From Paucibacter sp. KCTC 42545 (GTDB lineage Bacteria > Pseudomonadota > Gammaproteobacteria > Burkholderiales > Burkholderiaceae_C), in NCBI RefSeq assembly GCF_001477625.1, contig NZ_CP013692.1:1054001-1118000 (forward strand): DNA of 64,000 nt. Direction: 5' to 3'. How positions within the stretch are numbered: position 1 is the first letter of the stretch; each line of letters starts with the position of its first letter. Shown here piece after piece: positions 8,321 through 16,868 of this stretch. The position numbers were made by a program, and so were the translations under genes. The notes beneath the pieces were generated by a model. That model worked only from the letters and a program-made list of their open reading frames with translations, did not search any database and was not told where the DNA came from.

Positions 8321-9739
8321 ATGAACAGTGTCCGTGATGCTCACCACACCGCGCACTCCAGGGCCTGGAGGCCCAAAATCCCCTTTCTATTGCTCGCGCT
8401 GGCAAGCCTTTTGCCGGGGCCGCTGGCTTTGGGTTTGGCGATGAGCCAGGGGCCGGGTGCGGGTTTCGGGCATGTGATGTTGCTGGCATGGTTCGGCTTG
8501 CTGATCTTGGTCCTCGTGGCTGGCGCCGCGTTTTACCTGAGCCGGCAGCTAACGCGGCAGGCCCTCGGCCACAGCCTGGGTGTGCTGCGGGCGCAGAACC
8601 AGCGCTGGGAACAGTTGCTGGCCAAGCAGGCTGATGGCCGCTGGCACAGTGACCCACAACACCGTTTGCTGAGTTGGCATGTCAATGGTGCCGAACCCTT
8701 GCCGGCTACCGGACAGCCCTGCTGGGAGCGCTTTGGCTTGCTGAGCCTCGAGGGCTCTGCCGACGCTGAGGGGCTGCAAGCCTTGCTGAAGCAGCAGCCT
8801 GCCGAAATCGACTGCCGGGTGCAGGCGCTTGCTGGTGACGGCGGCAACTGGGACTTGCTCGGCCTGGCTTGTTGGGATGAGCAAGGGCAGTTCCAGGGCT
8901 ACCAAGGGGTGGCCAAGAAGCTGGCGGTGATTGATGAGCAGGCCATGGCCGCCGGTGCCGCCGTGATGTTGGCCCAAGCTCAGACGCAGAAGCAAGTGAG
9001 CGAGCAGGCGCAGGCGAATCTATTGCAATCACAGCTGCAGTCTCAGCTACAAGCGCAGGCCTTTGAGGCGCAGGAGCAGGCCTCGTTCAGTTACACCGTC
9101 TCGCATGATTTGCGTGCGCCGCTGCGTGTGGTGGAGGGCTTTGCCCGTATTTTGAAAGAGGACTACGGCCGCTTGCTGGACCGAATTGGCAACGACCATC
9201 TCGACCGGGTGATGGGCGCGGCCTCACGCATGAATAGCATGATTGATTCGCTGCTGTCGCTGAGCCAGTTGTCCTCGCAGCCCTTGGCGCGCCAGCCGGT
9301 CAATCTGTCGCAATTGGCGGATTTGGTGCTGGATGAGTTGCAGCGTAGCGCGCCGCAGCGCAAGGTCACGGTTCACATCCAGCCCCTGATGACGACGCAG
9401 GGCGACCCGGTCTTGTTGCGCATGGTGCTGGAGAACTTGCTGGGCAATGCTTGGAAGTACAGCAGCAAGTGCGAGCAGGCTGAGATCCGCTTCGAGGCGC
9501 AGCGGGATGGCCCGGGCCCTTGGATCTTCCGCATCAGCGACAACGGCGCGGGTTTTGATATGCGCTATGCCGACCGCTTGTTCGGCGTGTTCCAGCGCTT
9601 GCACAGCGCCAGTGACTTCCAGGGCACCGGTGTGGGTCTGGCCTCGGTGCGGCGGATCGTGCGCCGCCACGGTGGGGAAGTGTGGGCCGAATCTGAAGTC
9701 GGCGCCGGTGCCAAGTTTTACTTCACATTGCCAGCCTGA
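8321..9739 (+). CDS. Membrane sensor histidine kinase
   Basis: This 472-residue kinase has two N-terminal membrane helices (IPFLLLALASLLPG and VMLLAWFGLLILVLVAGAAF, about residues 20-75), a cytoplasmic linker with a glutamine-rich coiled coil (about 225-260), a HisKA domain with phosphorylated histidine in FSYTVSHDLRAPLRVVEGF, and a HATPase domain (N box ENLLGNAWKYS, G boxes DNGAGF and GTGVGLASV). ATG 8321 is chosen because the -10 sequence TACAAT lies just upstream; ATG 8312 overlaps that -10. No cognate regulator is adjacent on this strand; the REC-ANTAR gene beyond its 3' end runs the opposite way. Confidence 0.87.
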   Translation: MNSVRDAHHTAHSRAWRPKIPFLLLALASLLPGPLALGLAMSQGPGAGFGHVMLLAWFGLLILVLVAGAAFYLSRQLTRQALGHSLGVLRAQNQRWEQLLAKQADGRWHSDPQHRLLSWHVNGAEPLPATGQPCWERFGLLSLEGSADAEGLQALLKQQPAEIDCRVQALAGDGGNWDLLGLACWDEQGQFQGYQGVAKKLAVIDEQAMAAGAAVMLAQAQTQKQVSEQAQANLLQSQLQSQLQAQAFEAQEQASFSYTVSHDLRAPLRVVEGFARILKEDYGRLLDRIGNDHLDRVMGAASRMNSMIDSLLSLSQLSSQPLARQPVNLSQLADLVLDELQRSAPQRKVTVHIQPLMTTQGDPVLLRMVLENLLGNAWKYSSKCEQAEIRFEAQRDGPGPWIFRISDNGAGFDMRYADRLFGVFQRLHSASDFQGTGVGLASVRRIVRRHGGEVWAESEVGAGAKFYFTLPA

Positions 9740-9814
9740 ACGGCCAAGCTTCGCTGACCCGGAGTGCATTGAAGACTTAGGCTCGCCTCAGCCTAGCGGT
9801 GCCTCAGCGCAGAT

Positions 9815-10426
9815 TCAGGGGTTGAGTTGCCCGGGCATGGCCAGCATTTCGGTGGCCTCGACCAAGCGCAGCGATTGATCATCTAGGCTGCGGCCTTCGG
9901 CGTCACTGAGGGCTTGCAGCCGCGCCAGTGCTTGTTGCCGCGAGAGTGAATAGCGGTGCATCAAAATCCCCACCGCCAGCGCCGCCGTCTGCTCCAGCAC
10001 GGCATTTGCTGCGGCCTTGCCCAGCGGGCCGCGCAAGGGCTGTGGGGCAGGTGTGGCACCGCGCTTGGCAAAGGCGGCTTCCACCGCCGGCACGATCTGG
10101 TGAATGTCCAGCGGCTTGACCAGATAGGCCACGGCGCCCAGCTCTTTCACCTTGGCCACGGTCTCTTCGTCGGCAAAGGCCGACAAGAACATGAAGGGGA
10201 TTTGCAGGTACTCGCGCAGATAGGCGGCGACATCAAAGCCACTCATGCCTTCCATGCGGATATCCAGCAGGGCCAGTTCCGGCCGATGTTCGCGCGCCAG
10301 CAAAATAGCGTCGTCACCGTTGTCGGCGTCGATGATCTCGAAGCCGGCCTGGGCCAGACCATAGGTCAAGGTCGCCAGCACCAGCCGGTCATCGTCAACC
10401 ACCAGAATCTTGCCCTTGCTACTCAC
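9815..10426 (-). CDS. Response regulator with REC and ANTAR (RNA-binding) domains
   Basis: This protein of about 203 residues has a receiver domain (KILVVDDD, phosphoacceptor D55 in LLDIRM, conserved lysine in LVKPLD) and a C-terminal ANTAR domain (about 135-195, AVGILMHRYSLSRQQALARLQ). ANTAR regulators such as AmiR, NasR and EutV bind paired RNA hairpins and prevent termination. GTG 10426 is preferred because it begins a few residues before the receiver; a TTG at 10462 is the alternative. The neighbouring gene on the same strand encodes a HisKA_2-type kinase, the class that partners EutV, so the two probably form a pair. Confidence 0.87.
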   Translation of the reverse strand: MSSKGKILVVDDDRLVLATLTYGLAQAGFEIIDADNGDDAILLAREHRPELALLDIRMEGMSGFDVAAYLREYLQIPFMFLSAFADEETVAKVKELGAVAYLVKPLDIHQIVPAVEAAFAKRGATPAPQPLRGPLGKAAANAVLEQTAALAVGILMHRYSLSRQQALARLQALSDAEGRSLDDQSLRLVEATEMLAMPGQLNP

Positions 10427-10625
10427 CTGCGGGGGTTCCTGTGCGAAAAACGGGTCGAGCAAATGCTGACCTCACGGTGTCCATTGTCGCTGAAACACCG
10501 AGCTTGCGTTGATGGCTGTGGCGCCCTTGCCCTCGTGTCTGAGTGGCGCTGGGGCCGGGCAGGCGGTGAATCATGCCAATCGCTGCGGACGGGAGGCAAA
10601 ACCTGGCACCACGAGCGGCGCGCAC

Positions 10626-13600
10626 TCAGGGTGCTGCCACGCCTAAGCTCACGCTCGGGGGCAGCAACTCGACGCGGCAGACCACGTGGTCGCCGCGTTG
10701 GCTCAGGCTCAGCACCGCGCTGCGGCGGGGCAGCAGGGCACGTACCAGGCCAAGGCCCGAGACGCCGCCGGGCACTTGCGTGAGGTTGAACTCGGGCGGC
10801 AGCTGGCCGGGGTTGACGATTTCCACCGCTACCTGATCAATGCCGCAGATCAGGGTGCACTGCACATCGCTGTTAGGACTGTGCTTGATGGCGTTGGTGA
10901 GCAATTCGTTGAGTGTGAGCGCAATCGGAATCGATTCGGCTTCCGGTAAGGCCCAGGCATAGGACTGGTCAGCCGTTTCGCCTTCAATCACGGTGTTGAT
11001 GGTGCGGCCCGACATGCGTTGGACCGAACCGATGATGGCTTCCATCACCCGGCGCACCATCAGCGGGCCGGAGCTGCCGACTTGCAGGCCGTAGACCTGT
11101 GCAATCGCATGCACTTGGCCGACGGCCTCGCTGATCACCGGCGCCACCTCGGGGCGGCGTGTGGCGATCTGCTGCAGCAGGCCGGCCACACCTTGTAGAT
11201 TGTTCTTGATGCGGTGATGCACCTCGCGCACCAGCAACTCGCGTTGGGAGATGGCCGCGTGCAGGCGCGCCTCTTCAGCCGCGCGGTGCTCGGTCACATC
11301 GCTGGCCACCAGCAGCAATTGTTCGGGTGAGCCGTCTTCATTGGCCTCCGAGCCGTCAGTGGTGCCAGCCAGATGCAAGAAGCGTGCGTCCCAGACCCGC
11401 ATGTTCTCGCCTTCGCCCAGGCGGTATTCGCGCTGGGTCACGGCGCCTGCCGCCAGAGCCTCTTGCATGTCGCGGCGGATGATCTCGCCCTGCTCACGGC
11501 CAAACAAATCCTCGGGGCTGGCGCCCAGCAAGGACTGCTCGCTGCGCCCGGCCAGCGTAGCGGCGGCATGATTGATCTGAGCCACGGCCAGGGTCTTGGC
11601 GTCGTGCAAGCTGATGGCCAGCGGCGCGGCTTCGATGATGCGACTCAGCGAGGCCTGCGCCTGCTGAGACTGCGCCTCGGCCTGGCGGCGCCGGTCGATG
11701 TCCAGCAAGGCGTAGGTGAGTTGGCGGCCGCTATGGCGCGAGCCGGTCACAACCGCGTTGCCCACGACCCAGAACTCGCGCCCGTCCAGCGCCTTCAAGC
11801 GGCATTCAAAGGCCTCGGTCTCGCCTTCGGTCAACTCGTCCAGGTAATGGGTGTGGCGGAAGGGGTGCTTGGCGTCCGGTGTGGCCACCATGCTCATGCT
11901 CTGGCCTGCGAACTCGCTCAGGTCGCCGCCGAACATGCGCCGGGCCGAGCGGTTCATCCACTCGATGCCGCCACGTCCCACGGTGACGATGCCCACCAGC
12001 ACCGAGTCCAGCACGGCGCGTTCACGCTCGGTCTGCAGCATCAGTGATTGCTGGGCGCGCCAACGGTCGTCCACGTTCACAAAGGTGACGATCAGGCCTT
12101 CGTCGGGCGCGCCGGGGCGCATCACGCGTTTGCTGATCTGCATCCACAAGGTGGTGCCGTCACGCCGGCGCACGCGTCGCTCGCCACGCCACAGGCCATG
12201 CTTGTGCAAGTCTTCTTGCACCGCCTCGCTGTAATGCTCGACCTCCTGCGGATCTTCGAACAAGTCCCGGTGAGCCAGGCCGCTGAGTTCGTGGATGCGG
12301 TAACCGGTCAGCGCTGCCAATGCGTCATTGGCGCGGGTGATGCGGCCATTGCGCTGAATGGCGATGCCCACGTCTGAGAGGCTGAACATCATCTCCCGGT
12401 CTTGCACCAGGGCTTCCAATTCGGCCTGCTGCGCCTTCAAGCGGCTGATGTCGCTGATGACGGCAATGGTTTCGCTGCTCTTGCTGCCACCGGGGCGCTG
12501 GCTGCCTTCGTCCTCATCTGCATCCTGGGCGACTCGGCGCAGGGTCAGGGACAGCCAGCGCGGCTGTGAGGCTTCGCTGCCAACTTGCAAAAACTCCGCT
12601 TCAAAATCTTGCCCGTCGCTGGCTTGGGCCAAGGCTTCTTGCAATTGGGCGGACAACTCGGGCAGGGCGGCGAACATCTGCGCCACCGGCGTGCCGATGG
12701 GCATGGGCTCGTGCAGCCCCAGCATATGTTCGAAGCCGTGATTGCAACGCTGCAGCTTGTCGCCGCGGAAATAGGCCAGGCCCAGGCCGGCGCCATCCAT
12801 GATGGTGCGCAACTCGTGCAGCAGCTGCTCGCTGCGGTTCTCGGCCTGGGCTTGGGCGGTGACGTCCAAGGTCACGACCGAGGTGGTGCGTTGGCCGGAG
12901 CTGAGCTGGCCCGGCTCTACTCGGGTTAAGAGCCAACGCCGCCCCAGCTCGGGGTGGCGCACGGCGTAGCGCACCTCCACCCGGTCGCCCTTTTTGAGGG
13001 CGCGCTGCAGGCGTTCAAACTCGGCCAGCGAGCCGGGCTCGACGATATCGCGGCCCACACCTTGAAGGCCGGTCAAGGTGTTGCGGCGGGCCTCGCCCTG
13101 TTGCTTGGCGCCACGCGTTGAGCTGCGCGGCCGCAGCCAGCCGGCGTCTTGGGCGAAGGTGGCCAGGCCCACGCTGGCGGTGTCCATCAGCGCGTCCATT
13201 TGCTGATAGGCCAGATCGCGCTCCTGATCGGCGCTGCGATCCTCCAGCACCGCCATATAGCGGCGCGGCAGGCTGCTGCTGGCGGCCGAGCTGTCCAGCG
13301 GCTGGATGCGGCCGGCGAACCAGCGGGTGCGGCCGGCGGGGTCGATCAGGCTGGCCTGCGTTTGCACGCGCTCGCTGGCTCGGCTCAGCAGTTCGCTGGC
13401 TTGCTTGTTTTCCCAGCCCAGCAATTGCTGCATGGCCGGCTCGGCCTGCTGCAGGGTCACCGGGACTTGCAGGCAAAGCTCGGCGAAAGCGCGGTTGCTT
13501 TTGAGCAGTAGGCCGGTGGCGTCGAACAAAACCATGGGCAGCGGGCTGAGCGCCAGCCATTGGGCCAGCTCGGCCTGGGTGCGTTCGGCTTGCTCGCGCA

Positions 13601-14180
13601 GCACTTGCTCACGGCCTTGCAGCGGGGCGGCGGTTTGATGGGCTTGCGGCTCGGCTTGAGCGTCGTGGGCTGCAGGGTTGAAGGCTTCAGGCGCGCCGTC
13701 AGCACTCTTTTCAGCGGCGGCGCTTGGTGGGTTCTCGCTGCCCGGCTGGCCGGGGCGTTTGCTCAGACCGGGCTTGTTTTTTTCTTCGGCCCGCACATGC
13801 AGCAGCCAGCGCGCCGCATGTTCCTCCTGCGCTTGCAGGGGCACCAGGGTGAGCGAGGCACGTTGGCCGTGATCTAGCTTCAGGCCCGGGGTTGGCGGGC
13901 CGCGGCGGCCGTCTTGCATGGCGCGGCTGGCCAGGCGCAGCCAGTCGCCCAAGCGGCCACCATGGCTGGTTTGCAAGCTGTGCAAGGGCTTGGCTTGCTG
14001 GCCCGGGCCTTGGCCCAGCAGCTGTTGGGCGGCGGCGTTGGCCTCCAGCACATCGAGTGCCTCGCCCAGCAAAAGCACGGGGTCGCTGACCAAGCCCAGC
14101 AAGCCCTGCAGGGCGGCTAAGTCCTGGGGCAGCAGCGAGAGCTGGGTCAGCGGCGATGGCGTGGCGGAGGAGGCTGGCAT
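10626..14180 (-). CDS. Large multi-PAS sensor histidine kinase (HisKA_2 type)
   Basis: This protein of about 1184 residues has no obvious membrane helix. Several PAS/PAC modules occupy residues 20-960; recognisable pieces include GRITRANDALAALTGY, FVNVDDRWRAQQ and SLHDAKTLAVAQINHAA. The C-terminal kinase core has HHRIKNNLQGVAGLLQQIA, the HisKA_2 phosphoacceptor motif, followed by a short HATPase (LNELLTNAIKHS). The start is taken as ATG 14180; an in-frame ATG at 14285 would lie inside the upstream HDOD gene. No strong ribosome site is visible for either. The REC-ANTAR gene follows by 199 bases and is the likely partner. The stimulus is unknown. Confidence 0.88.
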   Translation of the reverse strand: MPASSATPSPLTQLSLLPQDLAALQGLLGLVSDPVLLLGEALDVLEANAAAQQLLGQGPGQQAKPLHSLQTSHGGRLGDWLRLASRAMQDGRRGPPTPGLKLDHGQRASLTLVPLQAQEEHAARWLLHVRAEEKNKPGLSKRPGQPGSENPPSAAAEKSADGAPEAFNPAAHDAQAEPQAHQTAAPLQGREQVLREQAERTQAELAQWLALSPLPMVLFDATGLLLKSNRAFAELCLQVPVTLQQAEPAMQQLLGWENKQASELLSRASERVQTQASLIDPAGRTRWFAGRIQPLDSSAASSSLPRRYMAVLEDRSADQERDLAYQQMDALMDTASVGLATFAQDAGWLRPRSSTRGAKQQGEARRNTLTGLQGVGRDIVEPGSLAEFERLQRALKKGDRVEVRYAVRHPELGRRWLLTRVEPGQLSSGQRTTSVVTLDVTAQAQAENRSEQLLHELRTIMDGAGLGLAYFRGDKLQRCNHGFEHMLGLHEPMPIGTPVAQMFAALPELSAQLQEALAQASDGQDFEAEFLQVGSEASQPRWLSLTLRRVAQDADEDEGSQRPGGSKSSETIAVISDISRLKAQQAELEALVQDREMMFSLSDVGIAIQRNGRITRANDALAALTGYRIHELSGLAHRDLFEDPQEVEHYSEAVQEDLHKHGLWRGERRVRRRDGTTLWMQISKRVMRPGAPDEGLIVTFVNVDDRWRAQQSLMLQTERERAVLDSVLVGIVTVGRGGIEWMNRSARRMFGGDLSEFAGQSMSMVATPDAKHPFRHTHYLDELTEGETEAFECRLKALDGREFWVVGNAVVTGSRHSGRQLTYALLDIDRRRQAEAQSQQAQASLSRIIEAAPLAISLHDAKTLAVAQINHAAATLAGRSEQSLLGASPEDLFGREQGEIIRRDMQEALAAGAVTQREYRLGEGENMRVWDARFLHLAGTTDGSEANEDGSPEQLLLVASDVTEHRAAEEARLHAAISQRELLVREVHHRIKNNLQGVAGLLQQIATRRPEVAPVISEAVGQVHAIAQVYGLQVGSSGPLMVRRVMEAIIGSVQRMSGRTINTVIEGETADQSYAWALPEAESIPIALTLNELLTNAIKHSPNSDVQCTLICGIDQVAVEIVNPGQLPPEFNLTQVPGGVSGLGLVRALLPRRSAVLSLSQRGDHVVCRVELLPPSVSLGVAAP

Positions 14181-14242
14181 TGCCGAGGAGTTTACGGCCC
14201 CGGCCCCGACTCCCGGAGCGCGCGGCTGCAGGAGTCGGCCGC

Positions 14243-15421
14243 TCACTCCAACTGGGCGGCCTTGGCCAGGGCGCGCAAGACGCATTGGTTGACTTCTTCC
14301 AGACCCAGCATCAGGCCCTCGGCCGCGCTGCGAATGTCGAAGATGGATTCGTTCTCGATCGCTTGCACCAGCGCCAGATAGGGCTGGTAGGGGCCGCTGC
14401 CGTCCACCAGGGCCTGGCGCACGCGCTCTGGCATTGGGATCGATTGCAGCAGCTTGTCGAAGGGCTGCTTGAGCATATGGTCGAGCAGGGAGAACAGGCC
14501 GCAGATGAACATCTCATCGCGCAGCTCGCTGTCGCTCATGCTCTTGGCCAGCTCTTCCATCAAGAGGCCACGGCGCAGAGCGCCGTACATGATGGGGCGC
14601 ATGCTGTGGTCTTTGCTGGCGGTCGTCAGCAGCAGGGCCAGCCAGCGCTTGAGGCGCGGGTAGCCCAGCAGCATGATGGCGTGGCGGAAGGATGACACCT
14701 CAACCGGCAGGCCGAAGGCGGCCGAGTTCAGATAGCGCAAGAGCTTGAAGGCCAGGCTGGGGTCGCGCTTGAGGGTTTGCTCCAGGCGCTCGATGTCTTC
14801 GTCCTGGTCGACTCGCGACATCAGCTCGACGATGACTTGCAGGTCGGCCTGAATATCGCTGCGTGGCGCGCCGGGGGCGGGCTCGAACGCACCCTGCATG
14901 GGCCAGCCCATGACGCCTTGTGCGCCGCGCTTGAAGGCGGCATCAATATCGGCAGCGCTGCGCAGGCCGCTGATCAAACGCGGCAGCTTGAGCTCCGCGC
15001 TGCCACGGGCCTCGTCGTCCGGGCCCAGCACCACCTGCTTGAAACAGGCGTTCAACTCAGGTGCCAGGCCTTGCGATGGCACGCCCTTGAGCAGCAGGAC
15101 ATTGCCCTTTTTCTTCAGCGTTTGCAATTGCTCGGCCACTGCGGCATCGCTGCACATAAAGGCCGGCACTTCCAGTTGCACATGGGCCGGCAGTTCGGTC
15201 CCCAGCAACTCAAGCAGCAGGCTTTCGCTCAGCACATGCAGGATGACCTGGCCGCCGCCGGCGGGCCAGACTTCGTTCAGGCAGGCCAGGACTTCGGCGC
15301 CATCGAGCTTGGCATCAGGCCGAACCGGCACCACCGTCAGGCGGGTGGCGGTGACCATGCGTTGGGCATCGATCAGAGGGGCGTAAGCGAGTGCGACTGC
15401 ACCCAAATGTGAGTAGTTCAT
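14243..15421 (-). CDS. HDOD-domain protein with degenerate EAL-like N-terminus (YuxH type)
   Basis: This 392-residue protein has the two-part layout of the YuxH/CdgJ family. The N-terminal 190 residues follow an EAL fold pattern but show no EAL catalytic motif, so cyclic-di-GMP hydrolysis is not expected. Residues 195-385 form an HDOD domain (LEQTLKRDPSLAFKLLRYLNSAAFG, IMLLGYPRLKRWLALLLTT). Relatives affect motility and c-di-GMP signalling as non-catalytic proteins. It lies 124 bases downstream of flgL on the same strand, so it may be read from the flagellar operon, and is followed closely by the multi-PAS kinase. Confidence 0.85.
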   Translation of the reverse strand: MNYSHLGAVALAYAPLIDAQRMVTATRLTVVPVRPDAKLDGAEVLACLNEVWPAGGGQVILHVLSESLLLELLGTELPAHVQLEVPAFMCSDAAVAEQLQTLKKKGNVLLLKGVPSQGLAPELNACFKQVVLGPDDEARGSAELKLPRLISGLRSAADIDAAFKRGAQGVMGWPMQGAFEPAPGAPRSDIQADLQVIVELMSRVDQDEDIERLEQTLKRDPSLAFKLLRYLNSAAFGLPVEVSSFRHAIMLLGYPRLKRWLALLLTTASKDHSMRPIMYGALRRGLLMEELAKSMSDSELRDEMFICGLFSLLDHMLKQPFDKLLQSIPMPERVRQALVDGSGPYQPYLALVQAIENESIFDIRSAAEGLMLGLEEVNQCVLRALAKAAQLE

Positions 15422-15545
15422 GAGTCCTGTGCTCGAAGAGAAAAAGTGGCCGTGGCCTGGGTCGAATTCGGTGTCGGGCTAAGTGCCTGGGGCTAAGCAA
15501 GCAAATGCCCAGCCGGCCCGCCGTGTTTGGCGGCTCACCCGGGGA

Positions 15546-16775
15546 TCAAACGTTGATGTACTGGAACAGGGTCATGCGCTGCACCATCGCATAGGTTTTG
15601 AGTGCGGTGTCATAACCGGTTTGCTGGTTCTGGAAGTCGGAGATGCCCTGAGTCATGTCCAGGTCTTCGGCCGCCGATTGCTCGGACTTGTTGTATTGCT
15701 TGAGGGCGGCCATACGGGTTTCGGTGCCGTCCAGATTATTCATGCGCTCGCCGACCTGGCTGCGCACATTTTGCAGATTGCTCATCACCGCGTCGAGGTC
15801 GCGGATGCGGTTGGAGTTGGACTGCGAGATCTCCGCCTGCCCACGTAAAGGCGCGCGCAACTCGGCCACCGCCTTGTCCAGCACGTCGAAGACCTTGAGG
15901 TCGTTGCTGGAGGGTTTGATGCTGAACTGGTCGCCGTCCACCGGCTTGCCCGAGATGGTCATGGCCATGCCATCAAAGCTGATGCCCTTGCCGGGGGTGA
16001 ACGTGCCCGTGGGGTTGCCATCCAGCGGCACGGCGGCGCCGGTGTCGGTATTGGTGACAGCGATGGTCTGCGCAGGCGCAGTGCCGCTGATCACGATGTT
16101 GTAGTTATTGCCGGTCAGCAGGCCGGGGTTGGTGACCCGGCCGCTGTCGATCCAGCCCTTTGGTGGCGTGCTCGCGCCAGCGGTATTGCCATTTGGGCCG
16201 GTGACGAAGCTGCCATTGCCCGAGCGGGCTTGCTGCCAGGCCTGATCGCCGTCGATGGTGAGGGCGAAGTTGTCCATATTACCGGTCTGAATGCTGCCGC
16301 CAACACCGGTGAAGGTGACGCCGCCGTTCTGGTCCAGAAATGGTGGCGTGCCCGAGCCTTGGCCGCCGAACAAAAAGCCGCCGGCGCCGTCGCTGCGGTT
16401 GGCAATGGTGAGCAGTTGATCGCGCAGGCCGGCGATCTTGTTGGCCAGGCCGGCGCGTTCGGAATCGCTGTAGCTGGCATTGCCTGCGGCCATCATGGCT
16501 TCACGCATTTGTTGCATCAACTCGCCGGCATCGCCCAGCGCTGATTCACTCAGGATCATGCTGTTGCGGCTGGCTTCCAGGGCGCGCTGATTGGCATCGA
16601 CGCGGCCGATGCTGACCAAAGCACGCTCGGCGCGCGCGGCGCCGGTTGGGTCATCGCTGGCCTGGGCGATGCGCTTGCCGGAGGTGAGCTGACCCTGTGT
16701 TTCCTGGAGCTTTTGCTGGCGACGCTGCAAATTGGCAATGCTGGCGTCGAACATATTGGAAGTAGCGAGGCGCAT
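15546..16775 (-). CDS. flgL: Flagellar hook-associated protein 3 (FlgL)
   Basis: FlgL is the second hook-filament junction protein. This 409-residue copy has the conserved N-terminal helix (MRLATSNMFDASIANLQRRQ, TQGQLTSGKRI, SDDPTGAARAERAL) and a flagellin-like C-terminal helix ending FQYINV. The middle variable domain includes GGFLFGGQGSGTPPF. An AAGGAG sequence lies 9-10 bases before ATG 16775. It is the last gene of the flgB-flgL rod/hook series and follows flgK by 93 bases. Confidence 0.95.
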   Translation of the reverse strand: MRLATSNMFDASIANLQRRQQKLQETQGQLTSGKRIAQASDDPTGAARAERALVSIGRVDANQRALEASRNSMILSESALGDAGELMQQMREAMMAAGNASYSDSERAGLANKIAGLRDQLLTIANRSDGAGGFLFGGQGSGTPPFLDQNGGVTFTGVGGSIQTGNMDNFALTIDGDQAWQQARSGNGSFVTGPNGNTAGASTPPKGWIDSGRVTNPGLLTGNNYNIVISGTAPAQTIAVTNTDTGAAVPLDGNPTGTFTPGKGISFDGMAMTISGKPVDGDQFSIKPSSNDLKVFDVLDKAVAELRAPLRGQAEISQSNSNRIRDLDAVMSNLQNVRSQVGERMNNLDGTETRMAALKQYNKSEQSAAEDLDMTQGISDFQNQQTGYDTALKTYAMVQRMTLFQYINV

Positions 16776-16868
16776 GATTCATGGCTCCTTAGGGATTGCG
16801 TGACGAACAGCCTGAGTGAAACGGCGTGGCCTGAGCGTTGTGAGTGGCTTTGAAGCTATTCATCGCCA

